Source: Mesostigma viride (Eukaryota > Streptophyta > Mesostigmatophyceae > Mesostigmatales > Mesostigmataceae). Taken from it: 64,000 nt of DNA. The stretch lies in assembly GCA_009746045.1 (NCBI GenBank), contig RPFO01000161.1:40785-104784 (forward strand). The letters run 5' to 3'. Shown piece by piece: positions 51,181-63,785 of this stretch. Made by a program: the position numbers and the translations under genes. Below the pieces are notes generated by a model that was not told the origin of the DNA, did no database searches, and worked only from the letters and a program-made list of their open reading frames with translations. Within the stretch, counting starts at the first letter, position 1. Every line of letters starts with the position of its first letter.

Positions 51181-51647
51181 GGTGACAGTCGAGAGCAGAA
51201 CGAAGGCGGTTGAGGATCATGCGCATGAACAACTTGAGTGCGGCGCTCTGGATGCAGACTCCACTGTAGTTGGCGGGGTCGTAAGGGGAACCGTGGGGCA
51301 TGATGCAGACTTCATTTGTAACTTTCGTGTAATTCTTTTTTCTAATGAGATCATGAATTAATTACTTAGTGTACTTACTTACTTACCCCCGGCCCTGCAT
51401 TAAATGGGAACATGGTCCTTCATTAATTGATTAATGGTCCTTAAGTTTGAGCTATAAGTTTCTTTTGCTGTTTAGGCAGTTGTATAATTGCTGCCCGTCA
51501 GGGGGGGCGGGACCACCGTTTGCATAGGTAGTCCTTACTAACTCATTGGCATTGAGTCCATGCACAGCATTGGTGCAGGAAAAGGGCATCCTTGTAACGC
51601 ATTGCATGCTAATTCTCCATTACAGTAGAGGACAGCTCAGATGAGGA

Positions 51648-52580
51648 TTATATCCCCCTGTAGTGACGATATGGTTGGGGCATGATGCAGACTCCGTTTG
51701 TAACTTTCGTGTAATTATTTTCTAATGAGATTAGAATGGTACTCCGTGGCATGCCCATGCGCATGACACGCAAGTACTTACTTATTCTCCAGAGGACACC
51801 GATGGCTCCCAGCACAAGACTACACAAAGAGAGACCAAGTCCAAGCACAAAACAAAAAGGGTCCTTTCTTTGGAACATGCGAATGCCGACGTCGGCATGG
51901 ACACCCAGTTTCCTGAACCTTGTGGAACACGACAGCCTCGCTGCCGGGTGCCTCAAGCGCCGCACTTCGCGGGCGTTCTCCTCTTCAAAGTCAGCCGCCA
52001 GGATTGCCGTTTTATTTCCGCACAGAGGCCAGCTGAGTCCCAGTGAGTGCAACTGGACAGGGGGCACGTAGACTGTTGGAGGCGGGGCATCGGCGGGCTG
52101 AATCCTTGGAAAGGACAGCTGCACCTCGGCATTTGGGAGGTGGCTACAGCCACGCAGTTTTTGTGGCTTGAGCACCACGTTCAATAGAGGGAGACGCTCC
52201 AAGGGGCGTTCATCAAAGTACCTGGTGTAGGCCTGGGACATTTGCGCGGAAACCGTGGGAGAAACAATTCTTAGCTTCTCCTTGAGCTTCTGCTGCGCGC
52301 CTGGCAACCCAACCGCGATGCAGCCGAGTACAAACCGCCGATCAAGACTTCGTTCGGGCATCCGATCGTGGTATACTTGTTGATAGTGTCCTAAATCACC
52401 TCCTCTCAGTCCTCCGTCGGGATGGGTGCCCCTTGACCATTCTCTAAAGAGCTCTTCGGGCACCTCGAGGTATACTTGTTGATAGCGTCCTAAATCGCCT
52501 CCTCTCAGTCCTCGGACGTCGGGATGGTTGGCCCTTTCCCACCATTCTCTAAAATCACTTCTGGAAAGCACCGAGACCAT
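51648..52580 (-). CDS. Hypothetical 310-residue protein with an internal repeat and one TM segment
   Basis: A single open frame beginning MVSVLSRSDFREWW. Its N-terminus repeats twice: FREW..., then LRGGDLG(R/H)YQQVY (about residues 9-37 and 44-69). A hydrophobic stretch FVLGLGLSLCSLVLGAIGVL (about residues 245-264) may cross a membrane. The last ~30 residues overlap a segment (about 51678-51735) that is duplicated at 51299-51345, so the 3' end may be transposon-derived. Not recognised; it could be a real intronless gene or an ORF of a mobile element. Confidence 0.4.
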   Translation of the reverse strand: MVSVLSRSDFREWWERANHPDVRGLRGGDLGRYQQVYLEVPEELFREWSRGTHPDGGLRGGDLGHYQQVYHDRMPERSLDRRFVLGCIAVGLPGAQQKLKEKLRIVSPTVSAQMSQAYTRYFDERPLERLPLLNVVLKPQKLRGCSHLPNAEVQLSFPRIQPADAPPPTVYVPPVQLHSLGLSWPLCGNKTAILAADFEEENAREVRRLRHPAARLSCSTRFRKLGVHADVGIRMFQRKDPFCFVLGLGLSLCSLVLGAIGVLWRISKYLRVMRMGMPRSTILISLENNYTKVTNGVCIMPQPYRHYRGI

Positions 52581-52639
52581 GGGAAAAGATAAATAACTTC
52601 CAAATCAAATCAAGGGGTCAAGGCTTCCATTAGGTATTC

Positions 52640-53260
52640 GCTTTTCACTGTGAAAAAACCTTTCGCTTTAGTGCCGGAAAGCCAAAATATGTAATACTGT
52701 GCTTGCCTGCAGTTCATGAGTCGACGCTGGTGTGCTCGTCCTGTGTCCTGTGCTGTCAGGAAGTACGGTACACGTGGCGCTGGCTGCGTGCAACATTCCA
52801 TGCTGATTACCTTCGCGGGGTACAATTAATCGTGTCTGCAGGATCGCCCTCGGAGTCTAATGTGGCGTCGCCGCGTCGGCTGAGTGATTTCCAGCTGTTC
52901 CTGTAATACAGACATAAATTAAATCGGCAGCTTCCAGCCACTCATGTCACTGTGAAAATACCTTTCGCTTTAGTGCAGGAAAGCCAAAATATGTATTCTG
53001 TGCAGTGTGCTTGCCTGCAGCTGTTGATGAGTTGACGCTGGTGTGCTCACTGTGCTGGTCCTGTGTCCTGTGCTGTCAGGTAGTACGGCACACGTGGCGC
53101 TGGCTGCGTGCAACATTGCATGCTGAAACTTCGCGGGGTAATTAATCGTGTCTGCGGGATCGCCCTCGGAGTCTGATGTGGCGTCGGCTGAGTGATTTCC
53201 AACTGTTCCTGTACAGACATAAATTGAATCGGCAGCTTCCAGCCACGTCGTGAGTTGTGC
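52640..53260. repeat. Tandem duplication of about 300 bp
   Basis: Two diverged copies (about 52645-52945 and 52948-53255) share CCTTTCGCTTTAGTGC, GGAAAGCCAAAATATGTA, CACGTGGCGCTGGCTGCGTG and GATCGCCCTCGGAGTCTAAT/G. They lie upstream of the 310-codon ORF on the minus strand, so they could hold duplicated promoter sequence. The second copy has several small deletions. Confidence 0.85.
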
Positions 53261-53624
53261 TTTGAGGTCATCGCGATGTGTAGTTGACTAATCGTGCCCC
53301 ACATTACGTTCTTGGCTTTATTATGGTAGAATGCAATGGCCCAATGCCTTTCAGTCGCTGGCCCTTCTTTCTCGCTGGCTATGGCCGATGGCCGCTCGAC
53401 AGCAGCAGAAGCACTTGGTAGTCACGCTGAACCGCACACCCAGATGATGGTAGTAGTAAGTTGTTATTCCTGATTAGCAGCTTTGGGACAAGCTGAGGCA
53501 GTTTTGTTGCGTATCTGCTGGTATTGTGAACACTAGTGTGACAGCTTTAACCTGGCCATCTTGAAGGCAATCGGCAGGTGGAAGAGCCTTTGCGCTTTGT
53601 CATTAACGAGATGATATACAACCG

Positions 53625-56600
53625 ATGCAACCTTCCCAGAAACAGTCCGGCCAGCTGGGGATGCCTCTAGAAGAGTACGTTCTTCGATGGAGTCTAAGGG
53701 ACATACAATCAGAGCATCTTCTGGCCAGCCAGGTAATGCACTGTAGTTGTGGAAAGTTAGCTGTCTGCTTATGGCTTCATTGCAGTCCTGCTCGTGGCTC
53801 CACGATTGAGATATTTTATTACATCTTTTCCTCTATGGATATGCACGTTCATGTTGTTCCCCGCTGATCTTGCATTAGCAGTACTGTAAGCATTAATGTT
53901 GCAACGTTTTATTTATCTATTCCATGCCGCGCCAATGCTCTCGCGTACGCAGTATTGAAGGCCCGTATCTGCCTGCATTGTCATTTAAGATGGGCGCTAC
54001 TGCCACTTCTACGGGGGGTGGGCCATGGCAGTGACAACAGCCTGCATTTTTTAACCCGTGGGAACTTACTGGATTGTGCGGTGCAGATGACAGAGCGTAT
54101 ACCGCAATTCTTCCCCGACTTGCCCGCACATTTGAGCGCCTTTGTTTGGCCTCTGGTGGATGACGTACGAGCGCAGCTAGCCAGCGGGATGGCATCGTTT
54201 AGCGACATGCCCATGTCTACTGTGACCGTGCAAGGGCTTCAGACACAGAAGCGCACAAGGCAGGGCAGAGTCCCTCACCTGGGTCCACTCCGGGAGGCAA
54301 AGCTATTGACAACCAAGGAGCAGTGCCCCTATCTTGAGGTTGGAGAAACAAGTGATGCGATGGCAGCGCGGTTGGCCCCTTCGGCACGCGAGAGCCTGAA
54401 GGCGTGGGACGTGGCCATCATTTCCGAGCGCCCGGTTGCCAGCATCGAAGAGTTTGACCAGGTGCCTCACACGCTGCTCATGATAACCGGGACGGAAACC
54501 TGGACACGCCGCGATGGGGAAGGTGTTGGAGGCGAAGATGGCAGATTCCTCGTGCGCGTCAGTTGCAGGGTATGGCATGGTATTTCGGGGTAGACGGGGG
54601 TGACAATGGCGGTCCGGGTAGTATGGCCAAAGCCATTAGGTGGACTTACAAAACAAGCCCGATCGAAATTGATGCTATGTTATACTAGTTGTTTTTTGGT
54701 TTTTTTCCTTCCCTGCAGGTGAATCTGTCGCTGTGTTGTATAGGCATGAGATCGTAGCGCCTTTCTCATTAGGGCATGCCCTCATTCCGACGCATTTGCA
54801 ACAAATTTGTCTGCTTGGTGGGTGCCAAGTACCATTCGTAAACACAAATGTTGTGGTTGTTGCGGTGGGGTGATCCCACATGACGCAGTTCGCGGTTTTG
54901 TTTTTTTTCTCAGTTGTTTGTTGAGGTCTAATCCTGCGTAGTTGATGCTTCGTAGATGCAGTGGGTTAGATGCCTCAGGAGCAGCAGCTTACATGAGGGT
55001 CGAGTGAAGTGCATGACAGAATTTACCACTTATCTTGCGTGCTGAGGATATACTGTGAGAAGCATTTGTTCGATCTTCCTGCAATTTTGCATAACATTGT
55101 TGACACCCCACATACAAGGATATGATCAGGAGCAACCTTCCAATGAGGAGAGCCTCTTGAATGCCTAGGAGTTTTGAAGGGGGGGTTGGGGGAAAGAGAT
55201 GGCGTTAATGTTTTGCTGTACGTAGGAAATGCTTGATGCATCCCATGAAACCTTCAACGGCAGGTCAAGGGACAGTCCGAGGATGCCGACATATGGCAGG
55301 CCATTCCTGTGCCACACTGTTCCTTTATAATGCCCCTTTATAATGCCCCTTTATAATGCCCCTTTATAATGCACGCTGTTCCTTTATAATGCCCCAAGCC
55401 AGGTGTTTGCGCCAGCGGGAACGGGCGTGGCGAATGCCTTGCTGTCATCTCGTGGCAGGGAGAAACCCTGGCATCTCTACATTATCGGCAGCCTCGCCAC
55501 GCCCCTCCGCATTCATGAAGTAAGTAATTTTCTTATTCTTGTTTCATCATCACCTGTTGAGCAGCTTTGTTTTATTTTCTCGTTTGTTTTGGTATGTATA
55601 CTGGCACTTTTTGTATGGCAGCGCCACGGTTAAAGAAAATTTTGGTGAACAGAAACTTTCTGTACACACAAAAGACTGTCAAAAGTTCAGTACACAAACA
55701 TGAGTGAGATGAAAAAAGGATCAAAGCCCCACATTTATACGCAGGCGTCAAGCATGGCCATTTGTTATGCACGGTTTCTCTTGTGCAGACTTGGGAAGAG
55801 AAACTCAGAATTGAGTGAAGAAACACGCCTGTTTTCCTCACATATGTGTGCAATTGTATGCTTCCCTGTTCGTGGCTGCCAGATGGATTTCTTTTTTCTG
55901 GCTCGCCCTCGTGATAGGTTGGTTGATTGTCGCATCAGCTGGACATGCGCTTTGAAGTTTTTGGAAGCGGGGGTAAGAAAGGAGCCGCATCCGTGGGGCA
56001 CTGCCTACAAGACCGTAAAGTTTTTCCATGGCCATCCCAGAGCGCATGCCTTCTTCCTAGTAAGGGCAATAAGAGCTTCTGCTTCGCTTTTCCCTGAAAG
56101 GAATTGCTGCTTCCTGAAAGGAATAGAACGCCAATTGAAAATGCTGGCATCCCCTTGCGTCGGCAGGCACTATGCACGCCCCTACGCAGATAAAGCTGCA
56201 TGGCAGCATCCGGGAGGCCATCCTGTCGGCGGGAGTGGGCTCCCTGGCGGCAAGCCCGGCCTCTCTCTGGGGAGCCCCTGGCACAGCCCACGATGCCGGA
56301 CGGGCCGCATCAAGGACGGACGACGCGACAGGTCCTCAGGTGGACGTTATGTCACGGATGCAAGAAGCAATCGCAAACGAGTGCGATCGCAGTGGGCTGA
56401 ATCCTTCCCAACGGCAGGTGGTGTTGGAATGCTCCTCGATTGCGTGCGACGGCATCGTGCAAAGGGTTTCCCCGAGTGACGACGACCCAGCATCCGAGTC
56501 GTCTTTCCGCAGGGTGCACCTCGTGCAGGTATGTGCATCTATCCCCCTGGGTTGCTGGCTCACTGCCTGCAAGCGCACCATGTCTTACTGCTTCGACGTG

Positions 56601-59600
56601 TATACTGCGTGGTCGGCCTGGCTGTGCATGGCATGCAAGCATGCAAGAAAATCAATGGCGACGATGATCATCTGTGGCACAAGCAGGCATGGCAAATGCC
56701 GTCAATGATATCATTACATGGTTCTGCATTTTCCTGTGCATAGTCTCCTTTATGCGACTTTCTATGGCTAAGCGACAACAACACAATGTTGATTGCGCCG
56801 ATGATGGGCGAGCAGGGACCTCCAGGGACGGGGAAAACCGCCACGGTGGCCTGCCTGTTGCGCGTGCTCGCCGCGCTTCAATCCCGCACGATGGTGTGTG
56901 CGCCTACGAACGTGGCGGTGCAAGTAGTGGCTGGCCGCCTGCTGCATGCTACCGGGCTGGTGGGCAGAGAGGATGGCAGTGGTGGTGGCAGCAGTGGCAA
57001 CGGGTTGGGTGGAAAGTCAGTCTGCTCGCACCGTGCCAGCAACCTGGTTGAAGGCACGAGGGAGACGTGGGCATCGTGGCTAAAAAAAGAACTTGTATCT
57101 GCAGGCCTGGACCTGCTGCCTGTACGCCACGGTTTGCCGTGCCGGCTGGCAGAGATTGTCCTGGTGGCTGCGGAGGATAAAGTGGACGTGGAGGGAGACA
57201 TGAGGTTCATTTATTTAACGGAGCGGGTGAAGCGGCTCGAGGCCTGCGTGGACTTAGAACACGGCTTCACTGCCACCACGCAGGAGTGCGCGTGGCTGCC
57301 AGAGCGTCTTGAGGAGGGCTACCGGCAGCAATCCTCCTTGGATGCGGAGAAATCAAGGCAGCTAGCGGAGCATGGGGCTCTGACTGTAACAGGTGGTGGT
57401 GGTTCTGGGGCAGTGGGAAATATCCGGGAATGGAATCGGAAGCCGCTGAGCCACGGACCATGTCACGGGGGCTATATCTTCGCGTCAGGCTGTATGGGCT
57501 CCTAAAGAGACTGTGTGATTTGGGTGGGGTGCTTCTGGAGGAGGCACCGTGCATGAATCGGGACGATCTGAATCGGCTCGCCTCAAGGATTCGCCGAGCC
57601 GCCCAGTTGCTGGATCATGTCAAGCTGGAAGCAGAATCCTCGCTGGACGGTGCCTTTGATTTGCTGGTGAAGCAAAGCAAGGGTCGTGTACGCTCTCCAG
57701 TGAGTGCGGTGACTATGGCATCTGGATCGGCCAAGGTGGGCCATGGAGGAATGATCGCCGAAAGTGAGAGCAGCACTGGACAGCCGGCATCTTCCTCGGT
57801 AGAGTCTCTCGTTTCGAGCATCCAGGGGTTGTGCCATGATTTGGGGAGTGAAGAAGTTCCTGTTTCTCATCTGTGTGACTATAACAGAGAGTTGAATGGT
57901 GCCGGAATCAGGGACGCCATCCTGCGGAATGCTCGCATGGTCTTCTGCACGGTGGCGTCGGCCGGGCGGCCAATCATGCGGGAGAAGGCGGGAGGATTTC
58001 AAACGGTGGTGGTGGACGAGGCGGCGCAGCTGGTTGAGGCGGAGACCTGCATCCTGCTGGCGTCCCCCGCCACCACGTGCATGGACCAGCTGGTGCTGGT
58101 GGGCGACCCCAAGCAGGTATGGAATGCTGTGGTTTGTATTCCAGGAAACAAGGTCTGTTTGGACAATGTGCAAGCTTCAAGGAAAATTGTCAAGGAAGCC
58201 TAATAATAATTGAGTTTCAAAGTGGTTTACGCATTTCTTTTACTGGTTCGGAATCGTGAAGAAAAAGGGAGGCGGGAAAAGAGGGGCAAAATGGCTCGAC
58301 AATATATCTTAACTGTGGGCAAGGATGCACGAGTCTGGGCAACGATGCATGTGTGGGCCTATAATCGATGGGTGGATGGACAAAGGGAGAGCGACATACT
58401 TAATGCTCAAGCATTTTGTCATCTGTACCATCTTACACATTAATGGCTGTTCACCATGCCTATGCTGCTAACTAGTTTGGCCGGCTAAGCAAGCCTCATG
58501 TTATGTTGTTGTGTGTAAGTTCTAATGCTACTCTCCTTTTCTAATTCTCATTTGAGTAAGTGATTTTGATCAACCCTAAGGGTCCTCCAGCCTGCCTCTG
58601 GCTAGCTTTCGCTGATCCCCCAACGCACACAAACACGATGTATGTCAATCATGCTCATGCAGCTCCCAGCCACGGTCCTGTCCATGAACGCCAAGGCGTG
58701 CGGCTACGACCGGAGCTTGTTCGAGCGCCTGCAGTCCAACGGGTGGCGCGTGTTCATGCTGGACACGCAGTACCGCATGCACCCGGACATCTCGCGGTGG
58801 CCCAACAGGGCGTTCTACGACGGGCGACTCAAGGACGCGCCCACTGTGTGCTCACCCGAGCTTCTGCGGCAGGACGACACCTGGCGCGCGAAGGTGCTGC
58901 AGAGTCCCCCCAGCAGCCCCTGCAGCGCATTTGTCTTTGTTGACGTGGCCACGGGGCGCGAGGAGCGAGACGCGTCGACTCGCAGCATCCTCAACCAAGC
59001 AGAAGAGGAGCACGCGCGTTGCCTGGTGGAACAGATCATCGCCGCCATTGAGGAGGCGGGCCGCAAGCGTCCTGCCACCGGGCAAGGACAAGCCGGCATG
59101 CTCACTATCGGGGTTATATCGCCGTACAAGGCGCAAGCGCGGCAGATCGAGGAGCAGCTCCGCGCGGCGGGTCATGCGGTGGACGTGCACACTGTGGACG
59201 GCTTCCAGGTGCGCGTGGCACGCCTGGCGGCGCGAGCAGTGGCCTTGAGGCTTGCATGCGCATGAGCGTAAAATCTTGCCACCTATGTAACAGGGTCACT
59301 AAAGCCTTGAACGGCCACAAGCTGTTGAAGGGTTTGGAAAGTCGTCGTGCGCGCGGGTTGTCAGAAGTGTTACTGTGGATGTTACCCTCCAGTTGTGTGC
59401 TCTCCCCCAGGGAGAGAGACAGATGTGACCATGATCTTTCAAGTAGCTCTATAGTAATTAATTCATCAATGCACGATGTTAGCTTTGGCGGTAGACTTTC
59501 GTGAACATGATGCTGCTAACAATCATTCCTGACTGCCACGGGATTGCAGGGTCTATAGTTCATACTTGGAGTTCATCCTAAATTTTGATTCGATATCTGA

Positions 59601-62064
59601 CTCATATAGGAGTGTGGTGATATTGAGCTACGCAAAGCTGACGAGCCTTCTCGTTACTAGACTTTGTTATGGACATATTGCTGGACAATCGTCTGACTTT
59701 CTTGGTTGAAAGTTTTTCTCACGCTCACACTCTTGCAACCTCTTATTTTCTTATTCCTTGAGTCATCTGCTTGGAGTTTGGGTTGTTTTCCTGCTATCCT
59801 CTGCATCTATTCTGCAGGGGCAAGAGAGAGACATCATCATTATTTCTGCCGTGAGAGCAAATGCGAGCGGCAACGTGGGCTTCTTGCAAGATCACCGCCG
59901 GCTGGTAAGCGATAGATAGTAAATGAGACGTGTATGTCGTTCCTCATGCTTGCATTTAACGTGCACTATATACCTTCAGCAGGCATAAGCAACAAGTGAT
60001 AAATTTTGATTGGCCTGGGTTTGAATACCCCCATCATATATGTTTGTTATACATTTCCCACACACATTTGCATGAGTGTGAGGCAGTTGGCGCTGGTCTC
60101 TGTGGCATCTCAAGCATATAACTGGTGAGTAAAAGCTTCCCATTGTCAGCATGTGCCACCAGGTGTGCTGGCCATCACCTGGCAAGCAATAGCAGGCCTA
60201 GTTTATCCTTGCTAGTAGGGCAAGCTGAAATACATAGGCTTAACATCACTAGTTTGTTGGTGGCTGCCTCCTAGAATGCCTAATAGCGTAGGGTATCCGT
60301 ACTGCGTTCCCTACGTGCATGGACAAGGTGGCACCTGCACATAGGTGCCATGATGTAAGTGCAGTGTGATGATGCAGTTACGGTTTCCCCATCATGGTGG
60401 AAGCGAAATGTATTGTATGACATGGTTGGTGGCCATATTAGTAGGTAGTATGCCCATCCCTACTACCCCCTTGGTTGCTTTTTACCAACGGTACCCCTAT
60501 AGGCTGCACTGGGTGTAACTGCTGGTATACTACCCAACAAAATGATGACCCCAATGGCTCAAACTGTTCAGCCAATAGTTTATCATCCCTGAAGTGGTAG
60601 GTGCCTACAGTAGGTCTTTTTACATAATTCAAAATACACAATCTACCAAGCAAGAATGAAAACGCGCGTCTTGACCCCCCTGACTTTGACGGTAGTTTTC
60701 TATGGTCTACCCTGCAGATATGTTAGGTTGTGATAGCTCACCCTGAAGGGCAAGTCATGGACGTGCTTGACCCCGCAGGACAGCCCTTGGATGTTGGTAG
60801 GTTGGTTGTGGGGTGGTTTGCAAAATTGTGAAGTTACAGTACAGCCGATGCATCGGCAGTATTTCTGCCCATTTAGGGGTTAAAAAGACGAATCGAATGC
60901 AATTAGTGATCTGACTGAGTTTGGGGAGCCTCAGACACAAACGTTCTGAGCTCCGCCGTCAGCCATTTTGTTTAGCCATTTCGTTCAGCCATTTTTGTTG
61001 TCATTCATATCGAAGCGGCAAGCAATTTTAGTCGCCCCCCGCCCGCCCAACAACATTTTTAAATGACGTGTTGAGGTGCCCTATATGTGCACAAAAGTCT
61101 TATTTCCATATAACTGTTTTTGCAACTTGCCCAGAGCTCGACAAGGACTGACAGCTTTGGAGTTTCTACTATAGCTAAATTTTCGCGCCTGGCCTTCAGT
61201 TATAGACCATGCCTGACAGCACAATGGTGGCACAGCTGGCTTTGTGGCACAAGATTAGATCTGCAAAATAAAGAAGGTCAGCATTCTACACCCTTGAGTT
61301 TCTGTTCTTACATCAGATTCTCTATCATACCCAAGCAGCATTATTCAGTCACCCCATTTAGCACACCACAGTCACCCCCCGTTTAGTAAGCACTGTGCTT
61401 TTTGTGCATGTCTCCCATCAGTCAAACTCAGACCCTGTACATGTGCATGATACTTGCCGTTGATCTTCTCCCCCCCCCCCCCCTTCTTGCACCACATGCA
61501 TGACCATGGATGCAGAATGTCTCAATTACGCGCGCCAAGCGCATGTGCGTCATGTTGGGGAATGTCGAGACGCTGCGACACGACGCCATGTGGCGCTCCC
61601 TAATCGAGGACGCCAGGAAGCACGGCGCGCTGAGGCAGGAAAGGAGCAGGAAAGGGGCGAAGCAAATCAAAGGGCCAAAGAATGAAGGGGCAAATGTCTC
61701 TAGCCTCCTCTTGTGCGGTCAGAGATGTGTGTCTGGGATAGAGCAGCATAAGATGCCACCCGCCCGTTTCCCTTCAAAACCACACTCCTCCCTTTTCATC
61801 CCAAAAGCTACACATATTTGTCCACTGCGTTTTGTACGGTGCCACTCATACCGCCCACTTAGGGCCACAGCTGTCCCCCCAGCTGCCCAGGCATTCGGGC
61901 GCCATGCATCTGCCTACCTTTCATCCACCCAGCTGCCTGGCCTCCCGCGCTCATCCCCCGCTCGCACCCATGGTGCACAGTCACCATGGGCACTGGTGGG
62001 CAGCCACCATGCAACCTGCATGCGCATGCTCGGATCTGCTGGCCATCCTGTTATAATTAATTAA
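53625..62064 (+). CDS. SEN1/UPF1-like superfamily 1 helicase, 8-9 exons
   Basis: ATP-dependent nucleic-acid helicase related to the plant SEN1-like family. Exons: 53625-53732, 54087-54569, 55403-55519, 56190-56528, 56816-58116 (internal frame break, see below), 58663-59208, 59818-59904, 61516-62064. The N-terminal WSLRDI and the downstream [13 protein letters not shown] segment resemble the plant family. Motif I GPPGTGKT opens exon 5; motif II is DEAA (58015-58026); motif III GDPKQ-LPATV is split by intron 5; QYRMHP lies at about 58768-58785; motif V VDGFQ-GQERD is split by intron 6; motif [11 protein letters not shown] opens exon 8. Exon 5 changes frame near 57390-57450. A 65-nt GT-AG segment (57386-57450) restores the frame, giving about 1154 residues; otherwise this is a frameshift. 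The exon 4 start at 56190 is the in-phase acceptor. The C-terminal tail after about 61650 is unlike the family and its stop abuts a SINE-like repeat, so the true 3' end is uncertain. Nuclear RNA processing is the family role; the substrate is not visible. Confidence 0.88.
55321..55396. repeat. 14-bp minisatellite in helicase intron 2
   Basis: Five CCTTTATAATGCCC units just before the exon 3 acceptor. Confidence 0.9.
57386..57450 (+). other. Frame break or 65-nt mini-intron in the helicase gene
   Basis: The reading frame that carries the Walker A motif runs to a stop at 57503-57505. The frame that carries DEAA is open from upstream of about 57430 onward. A segment starting GTAACA and ending GCTGAG is 65 nt (2 mod 3), and its removal joins the two frames. 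All other introns of this gene are 287 nt or longer, so a real frameshift or an assembly error is also possible. Confidence 0.4.
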
Positions 62065-62250
62065 ACCACGTGCTCCCGTTGGGGAGTCACGAAGCAGCGG
62101 CTGTATATGCACAGCAGGAAAGGGGCAGAGGCCCCCCCTAGCTTTCCTTCATGCCAGAGGGATGCCACAGCAGCATGATCGGATCCGGCGTAGCAAATTC
62201 TGTGGGTGCAATAAGACCCGCATGAGCATAGCATGACAAGGAGAGTGTGG
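62055..62250 (-). mobile_element. SINE-like element copy
   Basis: Same family as 48029-48236: TAATTAATTAA tail, hairpin GTGCTCCCGTTGGGGAGTCAC in plus orientation, and the body with GGGCAGAGGC..CC and CTTCATGCCAGAGG. It abuts the predicted end of the helicase gene, so it may contribute that gene's stop codon or 3' UTR. Confidence 0.65.
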
Positions 62251-62879
62251 GCAAGCAAGCAGAGAGAAGCGATGGCGTAGCATGACTGGGCAGGCTGTCG
62301 GTTGTAATAGGCAGGTGGTAAATTAAGGGTATGGCTCAGTGGTTGTCTACCGTGCATTAGCATTGCATGTGCCAGCAGGTGGCCATGTATGATGGCAGTT
62401 GAGGCTCATTCTTGGCAACAGTGGAGCTACAATGGCGACAATGACTACCAATCAATGGTTATTACAAGGGCTATAATCTAGCCCCGGCAAGGGGCGTCCA
62501 CATCTTGTGGTTGATCATCCGGTCTCCTCCGCCCCTCCAGCATAGACCTTGGGCCTCTGGGGATCTTGCTTGTGGCGAAGGTATTCCATCCTATCATGCA
62601 CCACCAAATATCCTTGTGCAATAGTTCCGCACTGAGTACGTGCTAGCTTTTTGAGTCAGATAACAAACTCTTTTTATAGTGCTGCCGAAGGCAGTTTCTT
62701 ATGGCAAATGGTAGAAGCAATCACTGCGGCCGCGGTTAGTATCACTTTTCGACCCAGCTAGCAGTTTCGCGTGGGGCGGCCCGGACCACGATTGACACTC
62801 TCGAAACTATAATAGAATAATTATTCCTGCCCAGGTCCGTCGCATGCATTTTCTAGATGCATACCCAACAATCCATGTC

Positions 62880-63480
62880 GTATGCCTTGATAAATGAGTT
62901 TTACAGGTAACTGCGTCACGTGCGCATGGAAAAGTCCTCAAGGAAATGAAGTTGGGATGGGGTCCAGATATAGTGGAGCTATCTAGTTCCAATAGTTGCA
63001 GGGTTGCAGGCACCACGGCCCGAATCACCATGCCTGCCAAACTTGGTCACGCGCGGAGCCCCTAGTACCGACTGGGGGGCGGTGTCAGGACTCATTACTG
63101 TCTGCCACCTATCTTTACTTGTCATCTGCCTCCATATTACAGACAGACAAACCAAGGGGTTCCCCGGGCGTGAGCCCGCCCCATCTATAGGGTTGCACAT
63201 GTCCATGCCTAGCCTATGACACAAAGTCCACTGCATGGCGATCTTGCCACGCGCGGCCTAGGGCATGCCACGTGAGGACGAAACGCCCGGCGGGCTGTGC
63301 AGCTTGGTGAGCACCAGATACTGTAGTCTGTCTGTCTAGCTGCATGATGTATCTACGTATGATCTGTGCGGGCCAGGTGCCCAGGCGCCTGTGCCTAAGA
63401 GTGTGGGAATTGACATGTGGAAAATCAGCGTACAAGCCCTCATTGCTCAATGTGCAAACTCACGGGAATATTAAGTGCCT
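62880..63480 (-). mobile_element. LINE family A 3' fragment
   Basis: A minus-strand relic with the degenerate end CGTCACGTGCGCATGGAAAA GTCCTCA and broken coding pieces (63214-63450, 62979-63236) that match the LINE C-terminal region, including LSVIWRQM and RWQTVM. Confidence 0.75.
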
Positions 63481-63785
63481 TGCGCAGCAGTACCGTAGTA
63501 GTGGCAAAATCACTTTGCGTCTCATTGTTTGCGAATCGACCTCGCAAACTGCTATGAATCACAGCCCGGCAAGCCTATCTATTATAATCAGTGAATGCTT
63601 CCCAATAGCTCGAGCCACGAGGTAGCCATGGCTGACGGCGGAGCTCATAACTTTCACGCTTGATGAGCACCGAATTTAGCCGTGAATATCACAATCGACG
63701 CGTCTTTCTACGACGCACATGATGATATAATTTTCCGACGCTATTACGCAGTATATGACGAGCAAACGCTCTAATCGACGCAACG

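Larger units (their letters stand above)
45268..51295 (-). mobile_element. LINE family A copy, minus strand, split by three insertions
   Basis: One inverted LINE copy reads from its TTAA tail and hairpin (about 45268-45320) through C-terminal and reverse-transcriptase sequence. Its pieces are 45268-46205, 47442-48028, 48237-48309 and 51181-51295. The interruptions at 46206-47441, 48029-48236 and 48310-51180 are later insertions with target duplications. Coding frames are broken throughout. Confidence 0.75.
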
